From: Bimastos eiseni
Lineage: Eukaryota; Annelida; Clitellata; Crassiclitellata; Lumbricidae
Length of the DNA: 64,000 nucleotides
Direction of reading: 5' to 3'
Assembly: GCA_959347315.1 (NCBI GenBank)
Contig: OY365814.1
Location: 31,977,032 to 32,041,031 of the forward strand
In this document: one piece after another, positions 11,600 to 23,069 of the stretch
How positions within the stretch are numbered: position 1 is the stretch's first letter
Layout of the letters: the number at the start of each line of letters is the position of its first letter
Made by a program: the position numbers and the translations under genes
Notes under the pieces: model-generated
What the model saw: the letters and a program-made list of their open reading frames with translations, nothing else
Told to the model about the DNA's origin: nothing
Database searches by the model: none

Positions 11600-14500
11600 T
11601 GAATTAATCTGTTTTTATGATGCTCCATATGTTGAAATTCAGTTTTCATACCTCCTCGATACACTCGATCATTCAGTCTATAGTTAACTGTTTGTGTGAG
11701 TTGAACATCAAGGATGCGTTTGGTAATCTGTCAATAGCTTTACTCATTGTCCACTTGACTAACTCTGGTTCCGCATAATGATTTTTCTCGCATGGTTGGT
11801 AAGTTCTAGACACGTTTATGATAGGTACTTAATTTGCTCGTCCTTGCACCCCTATCTCCACGTGGGGTTCTTTTTCTCGAGGGGTTCACTGGTTCTCTCC
11901 TTGCAGACCTGTTAGCTTCTTCAGTTAGTACGTACCTCCAATGTTTTTCTGTGTGTGAGGTTACCGTTTTGCATAACAAATTACATTACATTACAATTGT
12001 GTCTTTTATTGAAAAGATACTTACCTCTGGCTAGTATGGTCCATACATGGGAACCTTATAATGTGTAATTAATGTCAGGGCACCCATTCAAATGGGCAGC
12101 GGTGGTGAAGGCTCTCATCCGATCAACTCATTAAAAAATGTGTAGGGTTGAGGCCATTATAGTGGGCCAGTGGCTATATTTAAAAACGTGTGCATTAACA
12201 TTATACCTGCCAGAATTGAAGGAGACGAGAGTTGCCCAGAACACACTGTCGGTCGTGGAGAAAGATAGTAAACTCTGCAACATGGCCTTATTAATTATGA
12301 CGGCCTCTCGAACAGATCCGCCATGTTTGTATAACCTAATGAAGTCCGTATGGCAGTTTTCCCAATCAGCTATGTGTGTCGCCATATAGAAGCGAATTAT
12401 TCGAAATTTTGGACGTATGAAGCTCGTTTGGGAATACTGTCGTGTCTGCTTCATAGGTCTTTCACATGACGTGGCGGTGGAACGGTGGACGGTTATTAAA
12501 GCAATATTATGTTATAAACCGTTGCAGAAACAACGCCTTTTAATCATGTAAGAAGCCGATTTGACAGTTATCCTAAACGGACTTCATACGTCTTAGACTC
12601 TTAGGCCTACTGTCCATAATCATGACGTCGTTGGGATTGTTAATACTAATTATAACACAATAATTAGAAGTTTCTTGGTGCAGTATAATTCTCTACAGTA
12701 ATCGAGCGAATCTTAATTACTTCGTGCCTCGTATTTAATAATATTATTATTATTACATTATACCTACTCTACGCCCGCCCCTTACTTAGGGTAGGCCTAC
12801 TTAATAATAACATTATTACATTAGACTTACTCAATCTAGACCCGCCCCTTACTTAAGGTAGGCCTACACATGTACCGTTGACGTTGTCTGTGGTCCATGT
12901 GTAAATCAGTCTCCTGCCATAATAAAAATCGGTCAGTGGGTTAGTTATTGCCATCCACTCAGCAGACTTCGCTGTCTTTAGTTATGATCTATTGAACACT
13001 CCCTCGATCTGCTAGAGCTACAGTGGAAAAGTTACAACGCAGATCTAGAAAAATCTAAATCACTTAACCATGCAGTGAACACGTCTGTCTGGGTCAAGTC
13101 AGACCAGATTTTATGCTTCTCAGACACTGCCTACGGTATACCGTCTGCGATATAGGCCTACGTACATTCTCATCGTTCCACTATATCGGGTTATTTTTAG
13201 AGTGATGGCCCAGTCTATACATCCATAACATATGTTAATTTTCATTCTGTAGATCTATTGGTTGATTAATTAGCAGACTGGGGTTTGTATGTCTAGGCGC
13301 GATCGATCAATGCGCTTTGTTTACAGTTGGTTGACTCGCTGGTGATTTAAGGAGTCTGTGACAGATATGTGGACTTCCCGAAGATGTTCTCCTTTGCAGA
13401 CTACATTAATCGCAAAGATTCACTGTTCTCTCTGAGTGCCCCAGGCTTCATCATTCACTACTGGGCTTCTTTGCTACTTTCGGCTTGTGGTCCATATATT
13501 AGTAATTTACTCTTACTCTCCATAAAATCCTGCAAGTGTAATTCGGTGTCACACGCAGGAAGCCTCCTATACGTAAGCCTCCCTGCTGACCTTCTGGAAA
13601 CGGAACTCTGACCGCCCACGGACTATCCTTTGGACAACCCTTTTGATTTGACGCAGCGCTCGTGAATAAGCTGATGCCCTACGCTTAGCTTTAAAGTGGC
13701 GCTTTAGAAATTTGGAGATTACGATTACGAGCCGAAGAAACGGAGTCATTGACCTACGTTATGTGTGACTACATCCTGGACTCTTTCAGGATAAATTGGC
13801 AGCAGCGTTTGTTTTTGTTAACTAAGTAAAATAACTAATAATTGTTTACCACTTATTGTGCTCAAAGAAAGATTGTCAACCGGAGCAGCATAACATTATA
13901 TGAACTTTCCGGTGATCATACGTTCAAAGTTATCCTGGCGAGTACCCGGATGTCACTTTATTCGTTACATGTATACAGATATCCGATCACAGACATCGCC
14001 TCCACAATGTATCAGAAAGACGAATCAGACGATCACTGATTGGCGTCCACGTGGCGTCTTCGTGTCTCATGCGCATTAGCTCCATTTACTGCAGGCTACT
14101 TTGCACAAACTGAAGTTCGGAAATCGTGTCTTCTCGTTCAGAAAACACTAGGCCTAAGTCTTAACAACACTTACAATTAGGGGAAGTCATCCAACCCCAG
14201 TTCGCCCAGTTTGAGTCTAAATTAAAAACTCGTCTATTTACATAATTGTAGGCCTATGAATAAGAAGTTCGTGCAATAACTAAGCTACCTGTCACAGTTA
14301 ATTAACACCTCGACCGCAGACCTTTGTATCTAAATGCGTGCAATAAGGGATACGCAACGTGTGCCTACACTTAACACGACTCTAGCGGTCAACGTGTTTT
14401 AAAGCGCGCTTCAGTTTTCAGCTGTGAATAATTTTATTGTAATTTAGTAGTAGTTCCAGTTTCCTACCATAAAGGCTACCACAGTGCTTCGGCCGGGTTA

Positions 14501-14760
14501 GCCGGATTGTTTTTATCAATCAATTGCTAAGTGGGATGCGTGGCTGCTCGATGTTTCTTGTGGCGTGAAGGTAGCATTCTCGTAAAGTTACCAACATACT
14601 CGTAAAGCATCCTCCTGGGCCGCAGATTCTGCTTATCTTTGGGTCGGTAACTGACATGTTTACGAGCGGTGGATGAAATGCAGTTGATAGTTAGTTTTAG
14701 TTACCCGACCCTATATAAAATATATGTCCTAATGTTGTTTTTTGTATCGACAAGGCTGCA
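11600..14760. other. Intergenic spacer between REP and inhibitor A
   Basis: No gene that I can support. It is AT-rich and holds one dispersed repeat (13618-13736, see separate entry) and the start of a zone rich in the palindrome TAGGCCTA, for example near 12790, 12860 and 13155. Open frames here, up to 107 codons at 12131-12454, resemble no family I know and lack splice or codon support. Confidence 0.5.
13618..13736 (-). mobile_element. Dispersed repeat 'GTAATCTCCAAATTTCTAAAG' family
   Basis: On the minus strand: AATCTCCAAATTTCTAAAGC, GCCACTTTAAAGCTAAGCG and GGGTTGTCCAAAGGATAGTC. About 120 bp, with relatives at 19765, 20448, 29845, 45228 and 62838. I see no coding capacity and no clear terminal repeats. 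Confidence 0.6.
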
Positions 14761-14769
14761 CAAGAAGCT

Positions 14770-14776
14770 TATAAAA
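14770..14776 (+). promoter_or_regulatory. TATA box of inhibitor gene A
   Basis: TATAAAA, followed by GCATGCGTTTATG. It lies 72 bases before the splice donor of the noncoding first exon. The copy at 20210 (TATAAAG, then GCGTGCGTTTGGG) has the same spacing of about 70 bases, so the core promoter was kept in the duplication. Confidence 0.7.
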
Positions 14777-14797
14777 GCATGCGTTTATGTCAGTGAT

Positions 14798-15629
14798 TTC
14801 AATTTTTCGTCTTGAAGAGTTGTTCGATCTTGAAGAGTAAAGGTAAGTGCTCAATGATGTCGCAATGTGTAGCCCGAAGAATTATCCGGTAGCCTAGATG
14901 AGGGTGGCTTAATTCGTAGGAATTATATATATATATAAAATTATATATATATAACATGCATATTACTCAATAATCCTGCGCTGATTATTCTAGAAACCTA
15001 TCGCGATGGCCTGCGACATGACTGCGTTGTAGTTTCAGTTTAGTTTAACGATATTGTGTCGTAATAAAGATCATAGTGTCGCCCTCCTCCTTTATCCAGG
15101 CTTCGGACTGGCACTGTCCTAAATACAGAGTTGCAAATTGGGCCTGTAGGGCTTAATTGAGTCGGTCATGCAGTAGTTTCGAAAACCGAGCCTCAATAGA
15201 ATTGCCTCGACACAATTTCTTTAATTACTGAGGACGATAGACTTCATTCAAATTTATTTTTGCTTCTCTCTATGGACCGCGTAGGTCCACTTATTTTGGC
15301 CTTACAAATCGCTCGTGACAACTTACACAAGTATAGGCCTACAACTGACAACCGTTATCAGCTGATGTGACGAATTAGTTTGAGATTTCCGTCGACTAAT
15401 TAAGGCATTGAGTTAGGTCTACAATAGTTATTGAACAATATTTATTCAAGTTCAATTAATACAATGAAGCTGGGAATTACAGTTGTTATTCTTTTATCGG
15501 CGTTGACCTTATTGTGGTGAGAACAATGTTTATAAGTATATGCCTAACTGAACGATAGGCAACGATAATTTTCACTCGCATATCAGCTATAGTTGGCAAG
15601 TGAGTAAGCAAGTTAGCCATAGAAGTAAG

Positions 15630-15707
<78 letters not shown>

Positions 15708-17778
15708 CTAGATGCAAGTCTTGTTGTCATTAATTGCAGTGTTGAGCAATACCTGTCTTCCATCTTGGACCAGGCAGTGCCAGGCACATAACATGCAATA
15801 AAACACGAAATGATGCGTAAGAGCATATTAGGTCTAATGGCAGCAAAAGGTAGCGAAGTAGGTCGCATGCGTCTTCATTCGCAGTTTCAATTCGAAACAT
15901 AGTCCACCTATGTATAGGCCGTCTGACGAACCCTTAAGAATCCTAACCTTGAAACAATTTTTACCCTAATAATCCCTATACAGTGATCCCGTTCCGACTG
16001 AGTGCCTGTGAATGAATGGTTCTTGACACTCCGATCTTTGTCTGTTCCGTTCTATTCTATTTGTGGATTTATAAAAGCGCCTCTCACAGTACAGCCTAAA
16101 CAGAGGCGCTCCCAGTGCAAGGAGCTTCTCGAAAAAATAAAAGTTTCCAGAGAACGGGCACACCTCTGACTAGCACGACCCTCGAGAATACGGCGACTTC
16201 AGTTTGAAGGCTGTATATAATGACGTGTGGAAAACTCTGGCGTTGACATTATAGGTAGCAACGGGAGAGGTTGGCGCTATAAAAATTGTAAATGCGATAC
16301 AATACAGTTCGACGCTTTTTTCATTTGCAGCGCCGAGATGTCTGCAACAAAGTCCGAATGGCCAGAGTTGGTTGGAAAGGTATTGAGATGCTGCTTATAA
16401 GATGGTGATCACATTGAATCTTTTTCTTTATCCAACAGACGCTAATTGCGCCTTTCTCTGGAGTTACATCTGTTCCATAAATCATGTAATGGGTACTTTT
16501 ATGGCCATTTGGAGTTGGGAGTGATTTTCAGTAGCTGCGTCTAAAGGGCACTATTGGATGTTTTTAATGAATTTAGAGCCCGATGATTAATAGCTAGAGT
16601 AAGATGGACCACGTGGTATTGGTTGTAACGACCTCTGTCGTAATCGTAATTCCAGCATTTCTACAGCACCCACAAAGGCCAAGTCGCCAAACGGGTGTAA
16701 AATTACAGTGTAATAATTATAGTAGTAGGCTATAACTTATAAGTGCAGGCCTACAAGCGTGAGAGGCAATTAAGTCCTGCAACAAACTGTTTGTTTGTGT
16801 ACTCGATGCCCGTAAAAATCGGCAATAAAATGAAGCGTGCCTACTTGAAAATGTTTTTGGGCCTCAATTAATAATAATTATGTACCCTTTCCTATTTTCA
16901 GACAGAGGATGAGGCCAAAGCACAGATTCTCCAGGAAAGGACAGATGTAACGGTGAGAACAGTTAATAATAAATGCTCAATCTTATCTAAAGAACTTCTA
17001 ATTATTGCGTCTCAATCGGCTTATGTTAAATAATAGTTTCGTTTAATTGCAAACTGACAAACCGCAGTAGGCCTACGTAGGCCTATAGCATGAAGAGAAT
17101 GAAGACCGTCTGTGCGCCGTGGTCTGATTGTTTCAGGTTGGACTGACGTACGTGGATGTCTTGTTGTATTTTAATATTATTGGGCGATCGATCCATCGAC
17201 CATTCCTGCAGTCAATAGATCTGCTTAAAGCGCAAAAGCTTTACAATCACATAACACTCACAGAACATTATGGAATAATTTGCAAACGAACATAGGCCTA
17301 TTATTACTTTAGGCCTGTGTATCGAACAATTGTTCTAACAATTAATAATATGCATTTCTTCGTAAGATTTCATACTGACAAACCACAGCATGATTACGAG
17401 TATGGCCTACGTCAATGAATCTTGGGCGCAGACCTATAGGCCTACTGCAGTATGAACGACCGGATGACTAGTAAATATAGGAGCCGAATTAAACAGCCAC
17501 GCGAGATCGCCCCCCCTCCCTCCCTCCATCACGTAATATAATCCAAATCTTATTTAAACTGACGCCGCCGACTAGAATATGGTTTGCATTCGAGTGTTCT
17601 ACTAAAGCAGTTTGTTTTTAAAATCACCGGTTATAATTTGGAATTTATTATTATGTATTCGTGCCAGGTCAAAGTCCTGAATGAACTCAGCCCGGCGACA
17701 GCAGATTTCAACCCAAATCGCGTTCGCATTTTCATCAACAAAGAGGGCAAAGTGGTGGCCGCACCTAGAACCGGGTAG
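14798..17778 (+). CDS. Potato inhibitor I (eglin c / CI-2) family protease inhibitor A, 67 aa
   Basis: Small serine protease inhibitor of the MEROPS I13 type. Exons: noncoding about 14798-14842; coding 16338-16379 (exon from 16331), 16902-16952 and 17668-17778. All coding introns are phase 0. The protein starts MSATKSEWPELVGK, the family's W-P-E-L-V-G signature, then EDEAKAQILQERTDVTV, then the binding loop SPATADFNPNRVRIF and the family-like end APRTG. There is no signal peptide and no cysteine, as in eglin c. Aligning the loop to eglin (SPVTLDL) puts Ala at P1 and Asp at P1', so preference would lean to elastase-like enzymes (inference). The start is the first ATG after the acceptor at 16330. 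No canonical AATAAA was noticed close downstream. Confidence 0.9.
15047..15119 (-). mobile_element. Copy of the (ACT)n-tailed 3' end family
   Basis: Minus strand: GTGCCAGTCCGAAGCCTGG, AAGGAGGAGGGCGACACTAT and GATCTTTATTACGACAC. Same consensus as 8688-8779 in opposite orientation; in the first intron of inhibitor gene A. Confidence 0.55.
15631..15705. repeat. (TA)n microsatellite
   Basis: About 37 TA units with one TG interruption, in the first intron of inhibitor gene A. It creates spurious Tyr-Ile ORFs on both strands. Confidence 0.95.
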
Positions 17779-18487
17779 CTATGACCTCGAACGACAGAGG
17801 TCATGCATCAAATCCAGGTCGACGTTGCTTCTTCTACACAGCCAAGAATATACCATCGCTCTCCAACTTTTTTTAATTTGACTAATGATGCCAAGTTATA
17901 TTAATTTCATTCAACATATTTTTGGGGCGCAAAATGGGCTTATAGATAAAAATATAAACATTAAGGCCCTATCCAAGTTTAAAGATTTAGGAAATATAGG
18001 GTCTATACTAATAACTGCTGACATTATTAAATATTGCCTTGTATTTTATCCGTCCATGATGAAAATTTAAGATTAAGTAACCGCGTCAACTTATTTGATT
18101 TAATTAGGCCTAATTATTTTTGTACTTACACTTAATTGCAGTAATATTTCCGATATTTCCTTTCATGTTACTCAGATTTATAGGCCTAATTATCTTAGCA
18201 ACTGGAATTTCATAATGGAAATTTGTAAGTTTGTCTGGTCTTGATTTCAAACTAATATTAAAGTCTAAAATCAACAAGTAGGCTACCTGACTTTTACATT
18301 TTATGAGTCATTTTAGAATTAAAATAATTCGTTTGTTGGTGAACATAATCTGAATTTGATCACAATGTTTTCTCGCAACTTAGGAAAATATTCCGACGAC
18401 CAAAAGTCTCAAGAGTACGCCCGACAGGTGAACGATTAAGAAAAGAAGTTGACAGATGGAAGAGTCATTTGGGCAAACACTGCAAAC

Positions 18488-18528
18488 TTAGCAAACAGAT
18501 AATTTGAAGATAATTATTATCTGTTTGC
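18488..18528. repeat. Hairpin in the duplicated 3' flank of gene A
   Basis: AGCAAACAGATAAT and its reverse complement ATTATCTGTTTGCT, separated by a short AT spacer. The left arm is also present after gene B (near 23655, GTTAGCAAACAGATAA) but without the right arm, so the inverted arm arose or was lost after the gene duplication. Confidence 0.65.
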
Positions 18529-19124
18529 TAAAGTTGTCGGTACAGAATCGCTCGTCTAGACAAAAGGGAAGATACCAATAGGCCTAATTCAGCAGACATT
18601 CCCTTTCAACATGACACACCATGCATCAATCCCAGTGGTCAATTTGTAATTGTGGAGGTGGTGGAACTGTAGGACGGGCGTTTCTCCTACCACACCCCCG
18701 CCGTCTATGGCGCTCCAGAAGAAACCAATCGATGGTGACGCAAGAAACAAATTTAAACACATGAAATTGAAATAGCTTGAAAAGTTTTATAATTCATGCA
18801 TGAGAGTAGGCCTATAGAGGCGCTAAGTCAAATTGAATTGACATGACCACAATTAATATAGGCAGATAAATATATCAATCTTTATTTCACCAAACATTGA
18901 TAGCACAGTATATAAATGTATTATAAGGTCAATTGCCCAGTGGTCAGACAAGTATAAACAAACATGTCAATGTTAGCCCATAATATCTTTTAGCTGTATG
19001 TCTCAAATAGGCCTAATAACAAACCAAACGAAAACCTACAAAGTTGTACGTATTTCTACCTCCCATACTCTCAACCTCCCTTGCCTCCAAGTACTGGTAT
19101 CGAGTTTTGCTGACAGACTAAAGA

Positions 19125-19262
19125 AAAGTATCGCGATACCAGGAAAACAAAACTATCGCGATACTCGCTGCGATATTCCAAAAAAGTATCGGCGATACGA
19201 TATTACGATATTACGGCGATACGGTATTACAATACTTTATGGCGATATTAACAGCCCTGTTA
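19125..19262. repeat. GCGATA-rich block with a hAT-like terminus
   Basis: Repeats of ATCGCGATAC, GGCGATACG and TATTACGATATTACGG. The right edge reads TATTAACAGCCCTG, in reverse complement CAGGGCTGTTAATA, which resembles the CAGGG-type end of hAT elements. No left end or target duplication was identified. Confidence 0.45.
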
Positions 19263-19764
19263 AGATTGAACAGCAGGCCCAGGCCCAGTTTATTTGATCT
19301 TTGGGCGGCGTAGGCCAGTGAAGTGCTGGTCTAAGAATAGGAATGTGGAGGAATGACAATAAGCCTAACTCTTGTTAATCACAACACTGAGCATTCTGGG
19401 ATATGTTGGCGCACAGTAACACAGATTTTAGACTAACTATCACTTATAATGCTTAGTTGAAAGGCCTACAATAATACTCTGCTGGTATAGCAATTGAGAT
19501 CATTATTTAAACGCAAGAGACCTGGCTGCTTTGGTAAACTTAAAAGGCATGAAATAAACTCCAAAATTACGTTGTCTAGAGTGGTATAATAATATTGCAA
19601 TCTGGTTCGAGTATGCCTACTTGCTGTGAATCACATATTGGCCTATTGTAGCTGTAATTACGACTATTTATATAACGCCGTTAGCATTAAGTTACTTCAA
19701 GGGTGCCTATGTCATCTTTGTGTCGTTTTCCTATTTCTTGGAGACTGCTTACTGCTGTAGAATT

Positions 19765-19885
19765 CGTAATCGTAACCTCCAAATTTCTAAAGCGCCACTT
19801 GAAAGCCAAGCGCAGGGCACCAGCCTTTTCATGAGCCCTGCATCAAATCAAAGGGGTTGTACAAAGAATAGTCCGTGGCAGAGCA
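19765..19885 (+). mobile_element. Dispersed repeat 'GTAATCTCCAAATTTCTAAAG' family
   Basis: CGTAACCTCCAAATTTCTAA, AGCGCCACTTGAAAGCCAAG, GGCACCAGCCTTTTCATGAG and AAAGGGGTTGTACAAAG. One of the clearest copies of the family. Confidence 0.65.
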
Positions 19886-20209
19886 CAGCCCGGTTTACAG
19901 GAGGTCAGCGGAGGCAGAGAATGTCATATAATTAGATATTCTTGTGATAAAAACTATCTGACCAGATGGTCCTGTAAGTACAGTTCATGTTCTGTATGAA
20001 GTGACAAAATGAATGAAAAGTTTTGTTGTTGATTGTGTTTGTCCGCCTGGATATCCCAGCATGCACCACGCAGTTCACTACTAAAAACACGGTGTGCTCA
20101 ACATATAAGGCGTGAGACCTATGAGTCTGAGTGGGCGGGTCCTGGTGCAAGTGTCAGTCATTCTGAAGTTGTTTGTTTACGAAAATATAATACGGCTGCT
20201 CTACGATCC

Positions 20210-20216
20210 TATAAAG
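20210..20216 (+). promoter_or_regulatory. TATA box of inhibitor gene B
   Basis: TATAAAG followed by GCGTGCGTTTGGG; the first exon ends 63 bases later at 20279 with donor GTGAGT. Matches the gene A promoter in sequence and spacing. Confidence 0.7.
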
Positions 20217-20239
20217 GCGTGCGTTTGGGCCAGCCGTTG

Positions 20240-22930
20240 CTATCTTGAAGAAGTATTTGGTTAATCTTGGAGAGCAAAGGTGAGTTATTGAGTAATATTG
20301 AAACAGTGAAATACTTCATACAGTGAAATCTTAAGGTAATTGTAATCTTCCGCTTTTCGTTGTGTTGGAGGTGAAAGATTTTCGTGCTGCTGTAGTTTTC
20401 AAACCGAACCCGGATTGGGTTTGTCTAGAAAGTGACATTACTGGGATAACCTCATAATCTCCAAACTTCTCTAGCGCCAAGCGAAACCAAAACGCTGAGT
20501 CAAGTCATAAGGGTTGTCCGAAGGAGGTCCGAGACCGGCTTTACGTGGTCAAAGGAAGCAGTCAATAATTGGAAGGTGGACGCTTAGGTGAGTGGGGGCA
20601 AGGGTTCTTGACGGGGCGAACCGAAAAAGTGCAATTCGGGACGCAGAGCGTTGCAGCGACGCTGTGCAGTGTTGGATCGGTGAAGGCTCGGTGGAGAGCT
20701 TGGTATGAACAGTGACATGGAGTTGAGAAAGACTGAGGACTACATAGCAAATGCACTTGTAATGGGTTAATAATTTTATTTAAAAAATTTTTATGCATAG
20801 AATATGTATAACTCGGATTCTAGACCTTCATAATAGATAGCGTGTTATATTTGGGAAATGGAACAATTTTAGCTTTCAATGGAGTGAGTGAGAGAGATGC
20901 AAAGAGTGAATTTTTGATCACCTGGTATTTATTGACTTAACCATCCTAAAATTAATGATAGGTTAGAGCTCTCAGAGCAGGGGTTCGAGTCCAGCCCGAG
21001 GCAGTTACTGTGTAACGACCATGAGCTAGTCCTTAACCCACAACAGAGTCCCCCCTACCTGTCGGTTGACAGGTTGGGGGACACCCAAAGAGAGGGGTAG
21101 GAAATGTGGGGATACACGTATAACATGTCCCATCTCCGTAAAAGATGGGGGGACTTGTTCCCTCGACCCCCCCGGATCGCCGCTTCTGACTCACAATAGC
21201 TCTGAATAATCAATAATCCTAGTTTTCCATTATCTTGCAATCAGAACTTTAAAAGGAGGGTAATTTCAAATACAGTTCTATTGTATTGTATTGCATTCAG
21301 GTAGTAAAATTTCAAAACTGAATAATCCTTCATGAGATCAGACAGTCCTATAAACAGTACAAATGCTTGCCGAATTTTAAATTGCATTTTTATTGACTTG
21401 TGTGTCTCCCAAATTGGGTAAGGCACATGACTTGCAGTAAGTACCTGCAAGAAGCAGTGGTGCGTTAAGATCCTGGTACAAAAGGCAGTGAGCTAATAAA
21501 TGCCAATTTCGTGGCTCAGAGCTGGTGCATTTTGATGTTTGTCTATTCATATTGAATTACAATTAAGTGCTTCTTATATGAGGGCAGTCGTAACATTTTC
21601 AAAAGGTAACCTTCAAAGAATAGGATACGCTGACTGAGTTAGATAATAAAACCAGTTCATACTGTTAGCAACACGCCAGTGATTAAGTTCAAACTCACTT
21701 GAAGGCTTTGTGTTGGGACAAATATCAGCTTTGTTATGGGCCCAAGGAGGCTTCGTAAGGGTCACATGTAAACTCATGTGGGCTTGCTGGCAGGGGAGGG
21801 TTTGCTTTTGACTGATAGTTTGTTGTAGGAAAGTTATTTTATGTCATTTTCTCTTTGCAGCATTGAAATGGCTGCATCGAAAGGAGAATGGCCCGAGTTG
21901 GTTGGAAAGGTACCATAATCAAATTGTTGCATTATGGCAGTTGTATCAGATTGTCTCCTTTATCAGACAGATGTGTCTGCTCCATAATTTATTTATTACC
22001 GAAATTTGATACCGCCCTTCTTCCAACATCTTTTGCTCAGAAGTGCAACACACACCTTGTACTGCAGAGCAATTGTGCGCCAAGGACTTGCTCAAGGTCC
22101 CTACACAGTGACTTCCCGGACGAGACTCGAACCCGCGCACCCAGCGCACACTGAACGTTACGGGCTGACCCTATAACCGAACGGCCACACAAATATCAGA
22201 AAACGAATGGCATTCAAATAAAAGCATACGTACTACATTACCTGAGCTACAGCACAAATCAGAAAATAATGTGCTTGAGAACCACTCGTCTATTCAGCCA
22301 GTTAAGTTTTTTTCCAGCTCTCCATTGTTTTTATTTCAGCCGGGGGAAGAGGCTAAAGCGCAGGTCCTCAAGGATAGACCAGATGTCACGGTAAGAATAA
22401 TTCTTTTGAAATTTTCAACCTGTCATGTGCCTTGCCCATTTGGGAAAGAGTTTTGTAAATGATTGAATATTTAGCTTCATCTTCATCCAGTAACTTATAC
22501 AGTATTGATACAGAATGCTCACTGCTGGCTGGAGTAAAGGCATTATTATTATTATTATTATTATTTAATTTTGTAACAAGTGCTTATGCCGCAAAATGTG
22601 AACTTAAGAGCCCTGGATAGTATACGCCAGGAGAAGATGCAGTTCGACGTCCAGCTGCTTGAAAGCTAAAGAGAAATAACGAGTGAGCCACTTTTTGAAG
22701 GAAGCATCCAGGCTTGCATTCACATATCTCAGAAACAGCAGTCTTTATGCACGTGAAACTACGATTCATAGAATATACTGTTTGCTTGAATTTACTATTG
22801 CTCATATTTTTATATATAGGTTAATATACAGAATGAGCTCAGTCCATGTACAATGGACCACAGACCGGACCGTGTAAGAATTTTCATCAACAAAGAGGGG
22901 AAAGTAGCTGGTCCGCCCAGAACAGGGTAG
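20240..22930 (+). CDS. Potato inhibitor I (eglin c / CI-2) family protease inhibitor B, 67 aa
   Basis: Tandem paralogue of gene A. Exons: noncoding about 20240-20279; coding 21868-21909 (exon from 21861), 22340-22390 and 22820-22930, with the same phase-0 introns and the same coding exon lengths (42, 51, 111 bases). The protein starts MAASKGEWPELVGK, continues GEEAKAQVLKDRPDVTV, has the binding loop SPCTMDHRPDRVRIF and ends PPRTG. By alignment to eglin the P1 residue is Met, which suits chymotrypsin-, elastase- or subtilisin-like enzymes (inference). The loop also carries a lone Cys at P3, absent from A. No signal peptide. AATAAA at 23063-23068 is the likely polyadenylation signal. The loop differs much more between A and B than the frame around it. 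Confidence 0.9.
20448..20525 (+). mobile_element. Diverged copy of the 'GTAATCTCCAAATTTCTAAAG' family
   Basis: CATAATCTCCAAACTTCTCT, AGCGCCAAGCGAAACC and AAGGGTTGTCCGAAGG. It lies in the first intron of inhibitor gene B. Confidence 0.45.
20945..21060 (+). mobile_element. tRNA-like SINE head
   Basis: GATAGGTTAGAGCTCTCAGA resembles a box A, and GGGGTTCGAGTCCAG matches box B. CAGTTACTGTGTAACGACC follows. It runs into the MITE-like sequence at 21045. Confidence 0.5.
21045..21197. mobile_element. MITE-like element related to the hAT MITE at 34919
   Basis: Shares CCCAAAGAGAGGGGTAG, AAATGTGGGGATACACG, GATGGGGGGACTTGT and the right end GGATCGCCGCTTCTGA with the element at 34919-35067. Its left end is not recognisable, so it is probably a truncated copy. 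Confidence 0.55.
21985..22195 (-). mobile_element. tRNA-derived SINE, near full length
   Basis: Minus strand: GTGGCCGTTCGGTTATAGGG (box A region), GCGGGTTCGAGTCTCGTCC (box B), GTCACTGTGTAGGGACC, TGAGCAAGTCCTTGGCGCAC and AGATGTTGGAAGAAGGGCGG. Same family as 9238; in intron 2 of inhibitor gene B. Confidence 0.75.
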
Positions 22931-23062
22931 CTGACCTTGAACCAAAGGAAACTGCGTATCAAGTCTGGCCGGATGCCTCTTTTTCTACCAACCTAGGGAT
23001 TATCAAATCTCTACAATTCATGGTTCTGTTACCCAGTATATTTGGACAACATATAGTCAAAA

Positions 23063-23068
23063 AATAAA
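23063..23068 (+). terminator. Polyadenylation signal of inhibitor gene B
   Basis: AATAAA, 133 bases after the stop codon; a suitable distance for a short 3' UTR. Confidence 0.6.
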
Positions 23069-23069
23069 C

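Larger units (their letters stand above)
18545..20200. other. Spacer between inhibitor genes A and B
   Basis: No gene seen. It contains a GCGATA-rich satellite-like block (19125-19262), a dispersed repeat (19765-19885) and further TAGGCCTA palindromes. The ORF at 18998-19297 is an artefact of the GCGATA block. Confidence 0.5.

Noticed and set aside
12131..12454. 107-codon minus-strand ORF
   Set aside because: No recognised motif, no splice context, in an intergenic AT-rich region; length is compatible with chance.
15587..15868. Tyr/Ile repeat ORFs near 15.6 kb
   Set aside because: Both are read-through of the TA microsatellite.
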